A stretch of 40,482 bases of DNA from Nemertoderma westbladi (Eukaryota; Xenacoelomorpha; Nemertodermatida; Nemertodermatidae), in NCBI GenBank assembly GCA_032718475.1, contig JAUCBJ010003303.1, forward strand, positions 1 through 40,482, given 5' to 3'. The notes beneath the pieces are model-generated. The model saw nothing but the letters and a program-made list of their open reading frames with translations, ran no database searches and was not told the DNA's origin. A program made the position numbers and the translations under genes. Each line of letters opens with the position of its first letter. Position 1 is the first letter of the stretch. This document shows, piece by piece, positions 1 through 10,545 of this stretch.

Positions 1-412
1 TGTTCAAAGTATCTGACATCCTTTGGGTTCGTGTCAATTCAAAGCATCTTCCAATATTTGGGTCCGTGTGCAAAGTATATGACATCCTTTGGGTCCGTGT
101 TCAAAGTATCTGACATCCTTTGGGTTCGTGTGCAAAGTATATGACATCCTTGGGTCCGTGTTCAAAGTATCTGACATCGTTTGGTCCTTGTGCAAAGTAT
201 CTGGCATCCTTTGGGTCCGTGTTCAAGGTATCTGACATCCTTTGGGTCCGTGTTCAAAGTATCTGACATCGTTTGGGTCCGTGTTCCAAGTATCTACCAA
301 GATTTGGGTCAGTATTCAATATGTCTGCCAACCTTTGGGTCCGTCCTCAATGTACAGTATCTACCATCCTTTGTGTCCGTGTTCAACCTACAGTATCTGA
401 CATGCTTCGGCC
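1..412. repeat. ~31-bp minisatellite
   Basis: About 13 degenerate tandem units of 29-31 bp, each built from TTTGGGTCCGTG, TTCAAAGTATC and TGACATCC blocks. The array begins at or before the first base and decays after about 370, where units acquire an extra ACAGTAT insert. Units vary in the first block (GGTTCG, GGTCCG, GGTCAG) and in length. An 88-codon open frame crosses it only because of the repeat, so I do not call a gene. Confidence 0.9.
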
Positions 413-750
413 CCACATTAAATACTATCACTTACATTAGTAGGTGAATAGGGTAAATGGTATAGAAATTACCCAATAAGAAATCACCATGGAAAAGTTA
501 GTCAGAATCAATCATTTGATCTGATCCAAATTTATCCAAAAATTGAGGTTTTTGGGCTCTTTGTGGCTCAGTGCTTTCCTTATATTTGCATAATTTTTCG
601 CAGAATTAACTTTGATAGCATTAATTTAACACTGCGCAACATCTCCTGTGTCGGAGTGGGTTGGTGCCTCATTGCTTTATAGTGAAATGGTCATTTTTGG
701 GGTCCATGTGGGTGTTTGTGCATTTTAGCACTGCCCTTCTCTTTATCGTA
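413..750. other. No gene seen
   Basis: AT-rich DNA between the minisatellite and the first inverted arm. I see no coding pattern, RNA gene or clear repeat. Confidence 0.5.
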
Positions 751-815
751 GACCAAGGCGATACCTAATACAGGCCATGACATGGGAGGCCCATGCAAAA
801 TTAGCGGAGGCCGAC
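751..815 (+). repeat. Inverted repeat arm 1 (pairs with 3214-3277)
   Basis: A ~63-bp stretch containing AAGGCGATACCTAATACAGG and GGCCATGACATGGGAGGCC. It reappears reverse-complemented at 3214-3277 with only a few mismatches. The homology stops abruptly at GCCGAC on the inner side. Its ends frame a 2.4-kb interval with a P/THAP9-like fragment and a dead PLE, so these could be terminal or subterminal inverted repeats of a DNA transposon. Two solo copies of a dispersed repeat in opposite orientation is the alternative. Confidence 0.7.
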
Positions 816-892
816 CTACTTACTGTCAGACTGTAGTATGGTACTGTAGTAACAAATACTACATACAGTAAACCAATAAACAAGTATCTGAC

Positions 893-1090
893 TTGTTGGA
901 GCAGGTTGTTGTCTACATTGCTGGATATGTTGCCAAGAAAGTTCCACAATTTGCTCTAGAACCCGATGTTGTTAGTAACTACAATACGGACTTTATTAGT
1001 TTCCTGAACAGAGGAAAGTTACAATATCCTTCAGATCAACTTGTCAATTTGATTGTGTATTGTTACATTTGGTTTTCAAAGCGTGGATAA
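893..1090 (+). pseudogene. P-element/THAP9-like transposase C-terminal fragment
   Basis: An open frame of 65 codons reading VVVYIAGYVAKKV near its start, then DFISFLNRGKL and YPSDQLVNLIV. The tyrosine-isoleucine-glycine-tyrosine-valine pattern followed by an F-I-x-x-x-x-R-G-x-L-x-x-P-S segment resembles the C-terminal part of P-element and THAP9 DNA transposases. The cysteines usual between these two motifs are missing. A TGA lies just upstream in the same frame, so this is a relic and not a gene. It sits inside the inverted arms at 751-815 and 3214-3277 and is followed at once by a PLE. Family assignment is from motif memory only and is moderately uncertain. Confidence 0.45.
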
Positions 1091-1167
1091 GCCATTGAAT
1101 TTCTTTTGGAATCATATAAGGCATATGCTCGCTAATTCCAGGCTACGTACTGACGTACATACAGGGC

Positions 1168-2790
1168 TGCAGGGAATATGAACAAGCACACCGGCGGTTC
1201 CTGCAACTCGAAATACGACTCAAACAGAAGGATCTCTCTGCGGTTTCTAAACTCCTCGAACTCTCCATCGCGTCCCTCAAGAGGGATGTTAACTGGATCG
1301 ACCTCCATCATCTTGAACGTGTTGTTGGCAGCAGGGTCGCCAACCAGCCAACACCGATAAGGTTATTAGCAAGCGACTGACTAATAAACTAGCGTATCTA
1401 ATCCGTACACAAGCGCCCCCTCGACTAGATCCTAAGAAGGTTGTTCTTAACTTATCATCATATGTTCTGTCAGATACGGAACATGCTGCTTTGTCGAAGG
1501 GTCTTTGGCATTCGATACCGCCGAAGAAACTCAATCCCAATGTACTGCCGGCGTTCGAATGCTTGTATCGCCAGGTTCAACACGATCAGATCCTTACCAA
1601 TAAAGAACCGTTCCGAACGAGACTACGGGATATTGCATATTCCTCAGTGTTTGGATACCGTCAACCATCCTTGCATTTCTTTTCTAAGGACGAATGGACA
1701 GCAATTAATTTGCTATGATGTAACAGCTCGTTAATCATCGCCACAGCGGATAAAGGAAACTGTGTTGTTCTACTCAACCGCGCCAACTATATCCAGAAGA
1801 TGACTGACGTATTCACGGATACAACGAAGTTTAAACAACTAGACGATGGAGCCGAATGGTTGAAGTTGATTATTCGACGTGAAAACGTCCTTTGGAACTA
1901 CCTAAAGAAACTCAATAAACTTAAGATTTTGGATAATAACACGTATTCTTCCATTGCCCCGACCGGTACCGTACACACCCTAGCCGCCTTTATGGGTTAC
2001 CCAAAATCCACAAAGACGGATGCCCAACGCCCCTATCATGTCAGGATCTGAGTAAACGACGTATAACCTCTCAAAGTTTCTCTTACCACTCGTTCATACT
2101 ACGGCGACCAGCGAGTCTTCCGTTTCTGATTCCTTTTCCTTCGCTAAGGAAGTAACGGAGTTAAAGTTCGGGAGGAAAGTCCACATGGTGAGCTTCGATG
2201 TGAAGTCCCTGTTCACCAATATACCGCTGGAGGAAACCATCGAAATTGTGTTATCTACTCTCTACACAACGCCGACTCCTGACCCCTCCCGTTTTCGTCG
2301 TTGATAGTCCGATACTGATTAAGGGACTCAATAAAGAACAAATGAGAACTCTACTACGTTTTGCCCTGCATAATAATTATTTCACTTTTGACAATTCATT
2401 ATTTTAGTCAATGTGACGGCGTGGTAATGGGGTGGTCCCCCTTAGGCCCAGTTTTAGCTAATGCTTTTCTGGCCCATCACGAACTCAAGTGGCTTCAAAA
2501 TTGTCCCTCTTCGTTTAAACCTAAGTTTTACCATCGGTATGTCGATGACACATTTATAGTTTTTGACACAATAGAACAATCCAACTATTTTTAGCTTACC
2601 TAAACAAACAACATCCCAACATTGAGTTCACTTGCGAATCTGAAAATAATAGTTCTATATCTTTTCTGGATATTAAAGTAAATACAGCTTAGTGATTTTG
2701 GATTTTCCACTTCAGTGTATCGAAAACACACATTCACTGGCCTGTACACTAGTTATTACTCCTTCATCCCCTTCCAAACAATTATTGTGA
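1168..2790 (+). pseudogene. Penelope-like element 1, degraded reverse transcriptase
   Basis: Successive frames carry PLE landmarks in the right order. An N-terminal coiled region (1168-1340) matches that of PLE copy A (14921-15300). Next come NLSSYVLSDTE and KEPFRTRLRDIAYSS (about 1440-1715), then TADKGNCVVLL and NYIQKM (about 1740-1800) and APTG with a decayed PLRPI region (about 1955-2045). The RT motif FDVKSLFTNIPLEE is at about 2192-2235, GVVMGWSPLGPVLANAF at about 2415-2470, and YVDDTFIVF at about 2538-2565. The thumb-side blocks NKQHPNIEFTCES, SFLDIKVN and TSVYRKHTFTGLYTSYYSFIP follow to about 2775. Several frameshifts and in-frame stops separate these blocks. The YVDD catalytic motif survives but the element cannot make one protein. 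No GIY-YIG endonuclease follows, so the 3' end is missing. Confidence 0.9.
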
Positions 2791-3213
2791 ACAGTGAAAG
2801 ACAACGTTGGATGCCGAAAGTACGAAGAAAAAGATCACACAACTCAAAACTTATAATTATTATTATTATTGTATTATTAATTTAAATATTATATGTCAGT
2901 TTCCACAATTAGCTTTATTTAATATAAGAAAATATTTTATCCGTGCGTGGTCACCAGCACTTTTCGTGTCTTGTCTAGGATCCGAAAACCGACACTTTAT
3001 GTCTATGAACTCTCTCTATAAACTGAGAAAAAATTTTTCTACAAATAACTCCATTTTTCGGACAACGTAAAAATAATGGGTCTCCCACGGAAAAGTAGCA
3101 AACTATTGAAAACAAAAATTGTCTTAAAAGATTCTCTAATAAAAGTTAGGATAAGTAATTAAATTTGGTAATCAAATGGTACGCACTTCTATGGTTCCTA
3201 ACGGTTCTACAAA
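2791..3213. other. AT-rich spacer, no gene seen
   Basis: Starts where PLE homology ends. Contains a short run of TATTAT and AT-rich sequence. The 87-codon frame across it has no recognisable motif. Confidence 0.4.
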
Positions 3214-3277
3214 GTCGGCCTCCACTAATTTTGCATAGGCCTCCCATGTCATGGCCTGTATTAGGTATCGCCTTGTC
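3214..3277 (-). repeat. Inverted repeat arm 2 (pairs with 751-815)
   Basis: Reverse complement of 751-815 with a few substitutions, for example GGCCTATG here against GGCCCATG in arm 1. See arm 1 for interpretation. Confidence 0.7.
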
Positions 3278-3427
3278 GTAGACAGTAGTGCTGATTGCTG
3301 AAGTACTGAAGTAGGCTTATACCTGTATACTGCTGTACTGTTATATAATTAACTCATAGTCTGATAGTGATCAGTCATACTACAGTACCAGACAGCCAGA
3401 GTACTGTCCAGCTGTCATATAGCTGCA

Positions 3428-3549
3428 TAGGCCTACTTCTGTAGGCCTACTTAACAGCTTAATCTGTTAATGCATGCATCTGCCTAGGCCTATACCTGTC
3501 AGCCTGTATTTGTATACAGCTATCTACAGATCTATATACTGTAGGCCTA
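3428..3549. repeat. Cluster of TAGGCCTA palindromes
   Basis: Four copies of the octamer TAGGCCTA occur at 3428, 3442, 3485 and 3542, mixed with TACAGCTAT and CTGTATA-type near-palindromes. This is the densest TAGGCCTA site in the window. It abuts the inverted arm that starts at 3553. Confidence 0.75.
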
Positions 3550-3552
3550 CTG

Positions 3553-3855
3553 CAGTTAGGTACAATGGCCAAATCTGGCAACCTCAAAAGTTGCCACATA
3601 TGGCAATGTTTATTGCCAAATCTGGCAACTTTTGGTTTTTCTAATTTTCGCACGCCCAGAAGCAAAATCGCATTTTGGTAAATAGGTAAGTGAAAAGAGC
3701 GCGAAATTTAAATATAATTGACCGTATAAGAAAAAAAATCATCGTCTGAATTTCTCTTAGCAATAGGCCGAAATGTGCCTAAAATAATTATTGCCATTTT
3801 TGGCAACCATTATAATTAAATAAAAATAATGGTTGCCATTTTTGGCAACAATTAC
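3553..3855 (+). repeat. Left inverted arm with TTGCC/GGCAA palindrome array
   Basis: Bases 3553-3582 match the reverse complement of 8964-8993 at 29 of 30 positions. Following the arm are repeated interrupted palindromes of the form TTGCC-(A/T-rich)-GGCAA at about 3591, 3614, 3792 and 3831. The same motif fills the partner arm at 8858-8985. Arms with such motif arrays are typical of transposase-binding subterminal repeats or foldback elements. Confidence 0.7.
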
Positions 3856-3859
3856 AGAA

Positions 3860-5620
3860 TTATTATTGTGCAGCCCTGTCAGTTACTCTGTCCTGTCATT
3901 GTAGATTACTTCAAAATTGCTTACTGCTTGCTTACCCTTGTCGAGTTGTGATGATTTATAAACATTAGTCGACGAAATGTCAGAATGTAGGCCTTTATGA
4001 TATGTTGTTAAAAATGTTAATGGACAGATGGATGAGTATGTAACCAGGTAACAGATACCGTACTGGATAAAATTTGACAACGTGAACCTGAACATCACCA
4101 CAAGGCGGCAAGGTGGCATTAAAGTTTGAGAAACGGTGTGACAGAAGAAAAATCGAATTTGTGTCGAAATTCAAAATTCAGAAAGACTGAGAAAACCAAA
4201 ACGCGTGTTAAGAGATTCAACCAAATTGTTTCTAGTAAGCGTAGGCCCTAATGAAAAACGGGATGAAATTATTTTCATTATTATGTCTTTATGCTGTTAT
4301 GTAGGAATGGTACTGAATGGAAATATAGATATACTGAACTGTGAGTGAAGGATGATTTAGATTGCAGGGCAATTGTGTCAGCATTACACAGTCAGACAGT
4401 TACAATCTTTAACTATTATTGCAGTATTGGTACAAACAACACTCAAACACCTCCCCAAGCAGCGCCAGAGATTACTAGCAATAATAAGCTATCACCAGTC
4501 AGTCTGTGTTTGTGTTATTGATACTCATTCAGTCATTCTCACCTTACGCCTTATTTACGATTTATTAGGATATATTGCTGTAATTGGTCAGTAATGGTTG
4601 ACCGATGCGCCTGTAAATAGCCTCTCGTCAACAAGTCAACCCCACCGACTAGCGGTACTGGCTGTTTTTGCTGACGGGGCTCTGTCGAACAACGCGTCCC
4701 TGATAGCAGTAAAGGGGGTCTCTTTATTGAGAGGCAGTATTATTATTGCCGCGGAACTGCCCCAACTCATCACCTCTCCCACTCTCGCTCTCCGACGAAA
4801 ATGAACATAAAATCAACATACACCAACCCACTACCCTATACTACACCGCGACACCCACCCACACCTACGATCTGAAAGATTGTACCCAATACTAAAAAAC
4901 AGGATAAGTTGAATCATACAACTAAAGCGGTAAGCTTGCAAGACGAATGCATGATTTACTGAGAATATCGGTCATAATCTCACTTCATGGAATACTGTAC
5001 ATATTGTTCAAAACTTTTACTAAATTAATTGCAATGCTCACCTATCATTTCGCGAGTGTCAATACATACTCTTACATACTCATGCATGTTAAAAATTAAG
5101 GTATAATTGGTACTGTACAAATCTGACAAATACTGGGATTGTAATTCAACTAGCATGATATAAACTAACGAACAAATTGGCAATTATTATGGCTGATATT
5201 TACTTCCTTTTCATGTATATTTTTCAGAAATATTTCAATTGCATTAATTTGCATATTTCCAGGCCCTTTCATCCCATTTTACCAAATTTTTTACTTTCAG
5301 GGATTTTAATTTCCATGCGGTATAGGGTTCCGCAACTTTTAGTGGCAACACTAGAGACATCTAACCCAGGGTAGGGTATTCCTTAAATACCCCCTGTAGG
5401 TGTTGGGCTGGGCTCCTATGGGTAAGATACAGCATAGCGCACTACCCAACTAACAAATTTCCAACTAAATCTTCCACTTTTTTTCTCTAAAACGCTCAAA
5501 CTACCGTCCCAACTTCAGAAAAACAGAATAAAATTGGATTAGTTAGTAATATATACTATTACTATTTAATGCAGGTTCCATACCTATAATGATAACGGAC
5601 AATATCTCTCCTAAATAAAT
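3860..5620. other. No gene seen
   Basis: AT-rich DNA with a moderately GC-richer patch at 4600-4800. Short open frames here (up to 78 codons) overlap on both strands and show no family motif. I find no convincing splice pattern, RNA gene or tandem repeat. Confidence 0.4.
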
Positions 5621-5850
5621 ACTAGTGTTGAGAACTGAATCAATTTTGACTAATTTCAGTTACAGTTACAGTTTCAGTATTCAAAGTTTTGCATTTCAGT
5701 TACAGTTACAGTTTCAGTATTCAAAGTTTTGCATTTCAGTTACAGTTACAGTTTCAGTATTACAAAGTGTAACATTTCAGTTACAGTTACAGTTTCAGTA
5801 TTACAAAATTGAGCATTTCAGTTTCTGTTACAGTTTCAGTCATAGATTCA
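5621..5850. repeat. CAGTTACAG minisatellite with hAT-like edge, copy 1
   Basis: Opens with TAGTGTTGAGAACTG (5618-5634), followed by about four ~48-bp units built from TTTCAGTTACAGTTACAG and TTTCAGTATTCAAAG. The opening 15-mer is the exact reverse complement of the right end of copy 2 (about 8079-8093) and fits the loose hAT inverted-repeat pattern TAGNGNTGNGAAC. No closing inverted end was found near 5850. Confidence 0.75.
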
Positions 5851-5865
5851 ATATATATGATCTCA

Positions 5866-6586
5866 CGTAGTAAGCAGTCATCTGAAACTAAAAATGAGGC
5901 ACTTTAATATATTACTGTAATATACGCTAATAATAATGTTCATTACGAAACGTCCTCTTTCTAGAGCTAATAGGTAGTTGTTGTAGGAAAGTTGGACCCA
6001 CGCTATGATAATATTTTGTAACTAATAATATACTGATAGTATGTAATGAAAGTGGCACGTCACAAGATCACATTAAAGGCACCCACATTTTACTGTACAT
6101 CTTGTTTCAGTGCTTGTACACTTATTGTTATCATTTATTGTTTTGGTTATAAAGCCAAGCCATGCTTCTGAATCCTGCTCATTTTCCTTAATTCGTAATT
6201 TGTTTTAGTAATCATATATTTATTGTTTTGGTTAGACCCACCTCGATAAGCTGCTCCTTTCACTTTTAAGTTTAATTTTGTAATTTATAATGGTAAACTT
6301 GATCAAAATTTAATTTCCAGTGTGCCTCTAGTGTGATTGTGATATTAATACTACCGGTAATAACATTTTTCAATTTCTATTTATTACTACAACATGCTCA
6401 AATGTAGCCATTATTGTTAGATTTTACAAGTAAACAAACTGAAGAAAATACTAAAGAATGTAAGACCGGTAAACCAGTGTCAGCAGTACGGTAAAGATAT
6501 GCACGTATTGTAATTTATAAAGTAATGTACATAGAACATGAAAACATAAATATAAAACAACTGAAAAAGTTACCCGAAACCGCGTT
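5866..6586. other. No gene seen; LINE 3' flank
   Basis: AT-rich. The right part (about 6430-6586) would be the 3' untranslated region of the minus-strand LINE that follows. I could not find a poly-A tail or target-site duplication that fixes its end. Confidence 0.4.
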
Positions 6587-7476
6587 CTAATGTGGTTGTA
6601 AAATTTTATCGCGCCGTTGGGACGCCTTTGCCAAAAAAATTGCCAGACATTTGATTTTTTCAATAGAGTTTGAGCCTACTAAGTCTTTATATTTATTTAA
6701 TGTGGGGTTTCCGTGGTAACGAGCAGACAAATGAATTACTCTGAGATCCTGATAGACTGGGCATTTTAGCAAAAAGTGATTTCATCCTCAATAACCGCAA
6801 ACATACAGACAGGGCAATAACGTTCATTACGGGGTGTGCTATTCCATCTACCTTGCTCGATCATTAGGGAGTGAGATGATGTACGGAATCTCGCAAGCGA
6901 CCGACAGAGTCTGGGGTACCTGTGTAGAACATTCAGGTAGGATTCCTCCTGGAACAAATACTTAACGTAGAGCAGCGATTTGGGAGAAGAACTCACTAGT
7001 GACCACCACTGTTGGATATAATTATCTTGGAGTCGTGTCCTGAGCTCTGCTAAGAATAGGGTTTGGTGTTCTACGTACTGGTTGTCCCAAATTTCCCGGA
7101 AGCCTAAGGATCCTAGAAGGTCCCGAACATTGGAGGCCCAGTTAACTGAACTGAAAACCAAGCAGTCATGAAGTTGGAGAAGATAGGCCTTCTTAACGAG
7201 ACGGTAGTTAGGGAGATTCAAAATACGAATCCAATACTTAATAATACTAAGTTTTCTGGAAATTGAGAGCGGAAAACAACCAGTTTCACCATACACCATA
7301 AAATCGGGTGTCGAAGTCTTGACGCCGAGTATAAATTTAAGAAATTTTAGAACGATCCGATTAATAGCATCCGAATTATGAAAACCCCAAACTTCGCAGG
7401 AGTACATTAATATAGGACGGATAAGAGAATTAAACAGATGCAGCTTAAGTTTAAATGATAAATTGGGAACCAACAT
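6587..7476 (-). pseudogene. LINE reverse transcriptase, C-terminal part, 5'-truncated
   Basis: The frame at 6766-7476 encodes the post-catalytic part of a non-LTR retrotransposon RT. Recognisable blocks are SLIRPILMYSCEVWGF, LKFLKFILGVKTSTPDFMVYGETG and PLSISRKLSIIKYWIRIL. They are followed by a C-terminal RFRTSSHSLMIEQGRW...CPVCMFAVIEDEITF block, which is the conserved cysteine-containing tail of such RTs. A frameshift near 6770 moves the remainder (CPVYQDLRVIHL, NPTLNKYKDLV, IKCLAIFLAKA) into the frame at 6587-6772. The endonuclease and RT catalytic domains are absent upstream, as is usual for 5'-truncated LINE copies. Clade (CR1, L2, RTE-like) is not determined. Confidence 0.85.
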
Positions 7477-7879
7477 TAATAATTAATAATATAATATATA
7501 CAGTATATCCGTTAATATCCCTCTACCATTAGGCCTAACTTTTCTTTGTTTATCTAAAACATTTACATTTAATATGAAGCAAAAGTGGTGATAAGGCTGA
7601 TAATAGTCTAATAGTTGAGTCCGATGAGCATAGACTATATGCTAGATCTTCGTTCACTACTTGACTCTCCAAATAAATCACATTTGAGCTAAGTGGGCAA
7701 TGGGTCTTTGATTTTATATTGTGTAATATTATGGTTTTGTTCAGAAGTGGAAAAAACGAGATTGTTTTTTTTATAACAATGTTTTAAAAATGATACCTAT
7801 GGTAACCACTGTTATTCATTTATTAAACTATACTCTATACTTTATTACAATACTGTTTTAAATGCTTATTCATGTTAAT

Positions 7880-8093
7880 TGTGTGATTGAGAACTGAATC
7901 GGATTTTGTTAATTTCAGTTTCAGTTTCAGTTATAGTATTCAAAATACGTAATTACAGTTTCAGTTACAGTTACAGTATTCAAAGTTCGCAATTACAGTT
8001 ACAGTTATAGTTACAGTATCAAAAAAATCATCAAAACCATTCAGTTACAGTTGCAGTTACAGTATAATTACAGTTACAGTTCTCAACACTACT
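7880..8093. repeat. CAGTTACAG minisatellite with hAT-like ends, copy 2
   Basis: Starts with ATTGAGAACTGAATC, like copy 1, and carries TTTCAGTTTCAG, TTACAGTTACAG and GTATTCAAAG units. It closes with CAGTTCTCAACACTA, which is inverted relative to the start of copy 1. A ~214-bp miniature hAT-like element with internal tandem repeats fits best. An alternative is that 5618-8093 is one larger element, since the flanks (AATAAATAC on the left, CTAAATAC on the right) share seven bases. Confidence 0.6.
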
Positions 8094-8099
8094 AAATAC

Positions 8100-8857
8100 A
8101 CAACAAAACAATCCATCTAAACACTATTCCCCTACCAATTAACAGATTACCAATACATCTCACTATACCACATCAAAAATCAATGTCACACCACCACTGC
8201 CTTTTCATTACATTTATAATGATATCAACAACCCAAAGATACCCCATTTGCTATCATCTTATTGATAAAGCGCGATTTTATACCTCTGTTATAAGATAGA
8301 ATTATGGAGATAAATTTATACCCCTGTTATATTGAATATTCACCAAGAACAAACCAACAACATCTATGGGAAATTTTTTAAAACGAATAAACATGTCAAC
8401 TGTTGATTTATGACTCCAGCTAATGAATGGACTATAATAAACAAACACCAGTGACTCTCGAATTACAGACGTTCCAACCACCACGCAATGCTCCCATTCC
8501 TACACCATTAATGAAACACTCATAACCGACCTTAGGATTAGCCTCCCCTCCATTCCCCACACGGCGGGCAGTATTATTAGTCCTTCAGAATATATATCCC
8601 CTCACCCTCTATCTCTATGTCTACTACTAACCATTAAACACCCCCTCCCCCCCCTCACCCCACCACTAGGTCTACTACTAACCACTAACGGGTAGTTGTG
8701 CGTGGTAGAACCGCCGTGACTCATCCTCAGAGGATGTGGTGATTGGCAGGTTGACGCCTGTAGCATTATATATATATATTGCTGTAATTGCAGTATTGGT
8801 TAGAACTTAGAACACTGGAATATGCCACTACCGGTATAAGTATAACCTGGCCCTTAC
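8100..8857. other. No gene seen; C-rich low complexity
   Basis: Contains a C-rich stretch at 8640-8670 and two copies of CTACTACTAACCA flanking it. No coding or RNA evidence. Confidence 0.4.
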
Positions 8858-8993
8858 TGCCAAGTTGCCAAATATGGCAACAATGGCTTTATATAGTTGC
8901 CAAATGAGGCAATCAGAAATGTTGCCAGATTTTGCTTGGTTGCCAAATATGGCAATCACAATCATTGCCAGATTTGGCCATTGTACCTAACTG
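8858..8993 (-). repeat. Right inverted arm with TTGCC/GGCAA palindrome array
   Basis: Contains TTGCCAAATATGGCAA twice, TTGCCAAATGAGGCAA and related variants, ending with the arm 8964-8993 that pairs with 3553-3582. Together the arms bracket 5.4 kb. Confidence 0.7.
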
Positions 8994-9234
8994 TACTGAT
9001 AGCAGATAGCGATAGGCCTATAGATATAATATAGGCAGATAGGCCTACCGACCGGCTAACCGGTACGGCATACGGCGGTACTTTACTACAGTACTTTTAT
9101 AGGGTATACCTGTATACCGTCAGACGTCAGACATGTATAAAACAATAAAATATGTGTAGTACCGCTCAGCCGCTGTACCGGTACCATACAGCCATATAAA
9201 TTTCTAGCATCGGTCTTGGTCTTGGGTCCTACTA

Positions 9235-9366
9235 AAAACCGCAATTTACCGCAACTAACCGCAATTTACTGCAACTAACAGCAATTTACCGCAACTTACC
9301 GCAATTTACCGCAACTTACTGACTTATCGCAATTTACCGCAACTAACCGCAATTTACCGCAACTAA
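9235..9366. repeat. ACCGCAA(T/C)T minisatellite
   Basis: Tandem repeat of an ~18-20-bp unit ACCGCAATTTACCGCAACT with A/T and C/T variants, about 6-7 units. Confidence 0.85.
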
Positions 9367-9397
9367 TTGTCTGATTGTCATTTTTAAGCAGCCTTAT

Positions 9398-9475
9398 GCT
9401 GTTATGGTCTAGTGGTGACAACCTTAGGCTTCCACGTAGGAGGCCCTGGTTCGATCCCTTGACCAGGCAACACTG
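9398..9475 (+). repeat. tRNA-Glu-derived SINE head
   Basis: A box TGGTCTAGTGG at 9405-9415 matches TRGYNNANNGG, and B box GGTTCGATCCC at 9448-9458 matches GGTTCGANNCC. TATGGTCTAGTGG and the CCTGGTTCGA arm are most like tRNA-Glu. The T stem has extra bases (CTTGA) before CCAGG, so it is not a functional tRNA. It sits at the 3' break of PLE copy A, consistent with SINE insertion there. Its 3' body is not delimited. Confidence 0.7.
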
Positions 9476-9514
9476 ATTTTGTAGTGTTTTAAAAACGACA
9501 AAATTTACAATTAC

Positions 9515-9629
9515 ATTTTTCTAATAAGTAGTGTTTCTTCGATATGTAAATTATAGGCAGATAGGAGTTATTAGCAGATCCAATAATTTTAAAGTTTGAT
9601 GAATTAATCGGGTGGTCCTCCCCAGTGGC
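9515..9629 (-). pseudogene. PLE copy A, C-terminal end of GIY-YIG region
   Basis: Nearly identical to 15610-15720 in PLE copy B, covering the last conserved endonuclease block (EDHPINSSNFKIIGS, KETLLIRKM). Homology to copy B stops near 9515, before the end of the coding region. It is separated from the rest of copy A by the 908-bp element at 9630-10537. The first 8 bp beyond the element on each side are that element's target duplication. Confidence 0.85.
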
Positions 9630-10537
9630 CCAGGTTGGAATTCATGCATGAGCGCGCAGGTACGCTTTGTTGTTTTGAAATCACCGCGCACCTGAAATTG
9701 GCTCGTCGCGCACCTCATCATATGTCATAATCCAAACAAAATCGCGCAGCTCATGTCATGCATATCTCAAAAAATCGCACAGTTCATAAGAACAATTTTA
9801 CATTCCTATTTTACAAGTTTGAGCGTTTTAAGCTTATCTTTACGTCTGTCTGTCTGTACGTTGAATCTAGGCTTACATAATAAATGTAATTTTTGCAACA
9901 TCAAAATTGTTAATATTAAAAAATATTTTTTTAATCCACTACTATGGTGGCCCATCGGGCTCACTGCTTTTATAACAGAAAATATTATTTTAGATTACAA
10001 ACAAAACATGTACCGGTAATTTCAAAAAAACGAATATTGAAATAGGTACCAGTCTGCCAATAATACTTTGTATAGGCCTACCTAACAATTAGGCTTAAAC
10101 ATACAGTTGGCTTATAATTAAGTCATACTTATAATACATTGTTACTTTCTGACTTTACCTGTTTACTAACGTAACATCGGCTTCGGCATAGCATAGACCT
10201 AATAACAATACAACAATAGAGTACTGTAGTTAAAATAAATAGACAAATTCAGCTCCGGTTGCCGGTATTACAGTATTATGGTGAAGTGATTTGACTGTTT
10301 GAAGAATTGGAAATGAGAAACAAATGCGAGCGCAGCGAGCGAAATTTTTTTGTGTATTTTCGTGATTTCAATTAATTTGTGGTGCGCATCAGAGGCAGAG
10401 CTGCGCGCTGAGGCGCAACGCGCACCTGTCTCACACCCGAACGCGCACCTGTCTCACCCAAACGCGCAACGCGCATCTGGTTTGCGGTCATTCGCGCAGG
10501 TACGCGTCCGAGTTTTGCAGCATGAATTCCAACCTGG
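9630..10537. mobile_element. 908-bp non-autonomous DNA transposon, 18-bp perfect TIRs, 8-bp TSD
   Basis: Left end CCAGGTTGGAATTCATGC and right end GCATGAATTCCAACCTGG are perfect inverted repeats. Flanks are CCAGTGGC (9622-9629) and TCAGTGGC (10538-10545). The uninterrupted PLE copy B reads TCAGTGGC once at the same place, which defines the empty site and an 8-bp duplication with one later mutation. Eight-bp duplications are typical of hAT and P-type elements. Both ends also carry a set of GCGCACCTG/CAGGT(A)CGC motifs (four or more on each side), likely transposase-binding subterminal repeats. No transposase frame is present. It has no TAG/CAG-G hAT start, so superfamily is open. Confidence 0.93.
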
Positions 10538-10545
10538 TCAGTGGC

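Noticed and set aside
4598-4804. GC-richer 68-codon frame as a small gene
   Set aside because: No recognisable motif, no codon-bias contrast strong enough, and no conserved neighbour.
5947-5956. GAAACGTC as a second hammerhead core
   Set aside because: No CTGATGA-like core or pairing stems are found at the required distances.
9398-9475. Functional tRNA-Glu gene
   Set aside because: The T arm has extra bases, the acceptor stem does not pair and the anticodon arm is poor. A SINE head fits better.
10329-10344. GAGCGCAGCGAGCG motif (also GAGCGCAGCGAGG near 27502) as a conserved functional element
   Set aside because: Only two similar occurrences, one inside a transposon. Too little to separate from chance or a dispersed repeat.
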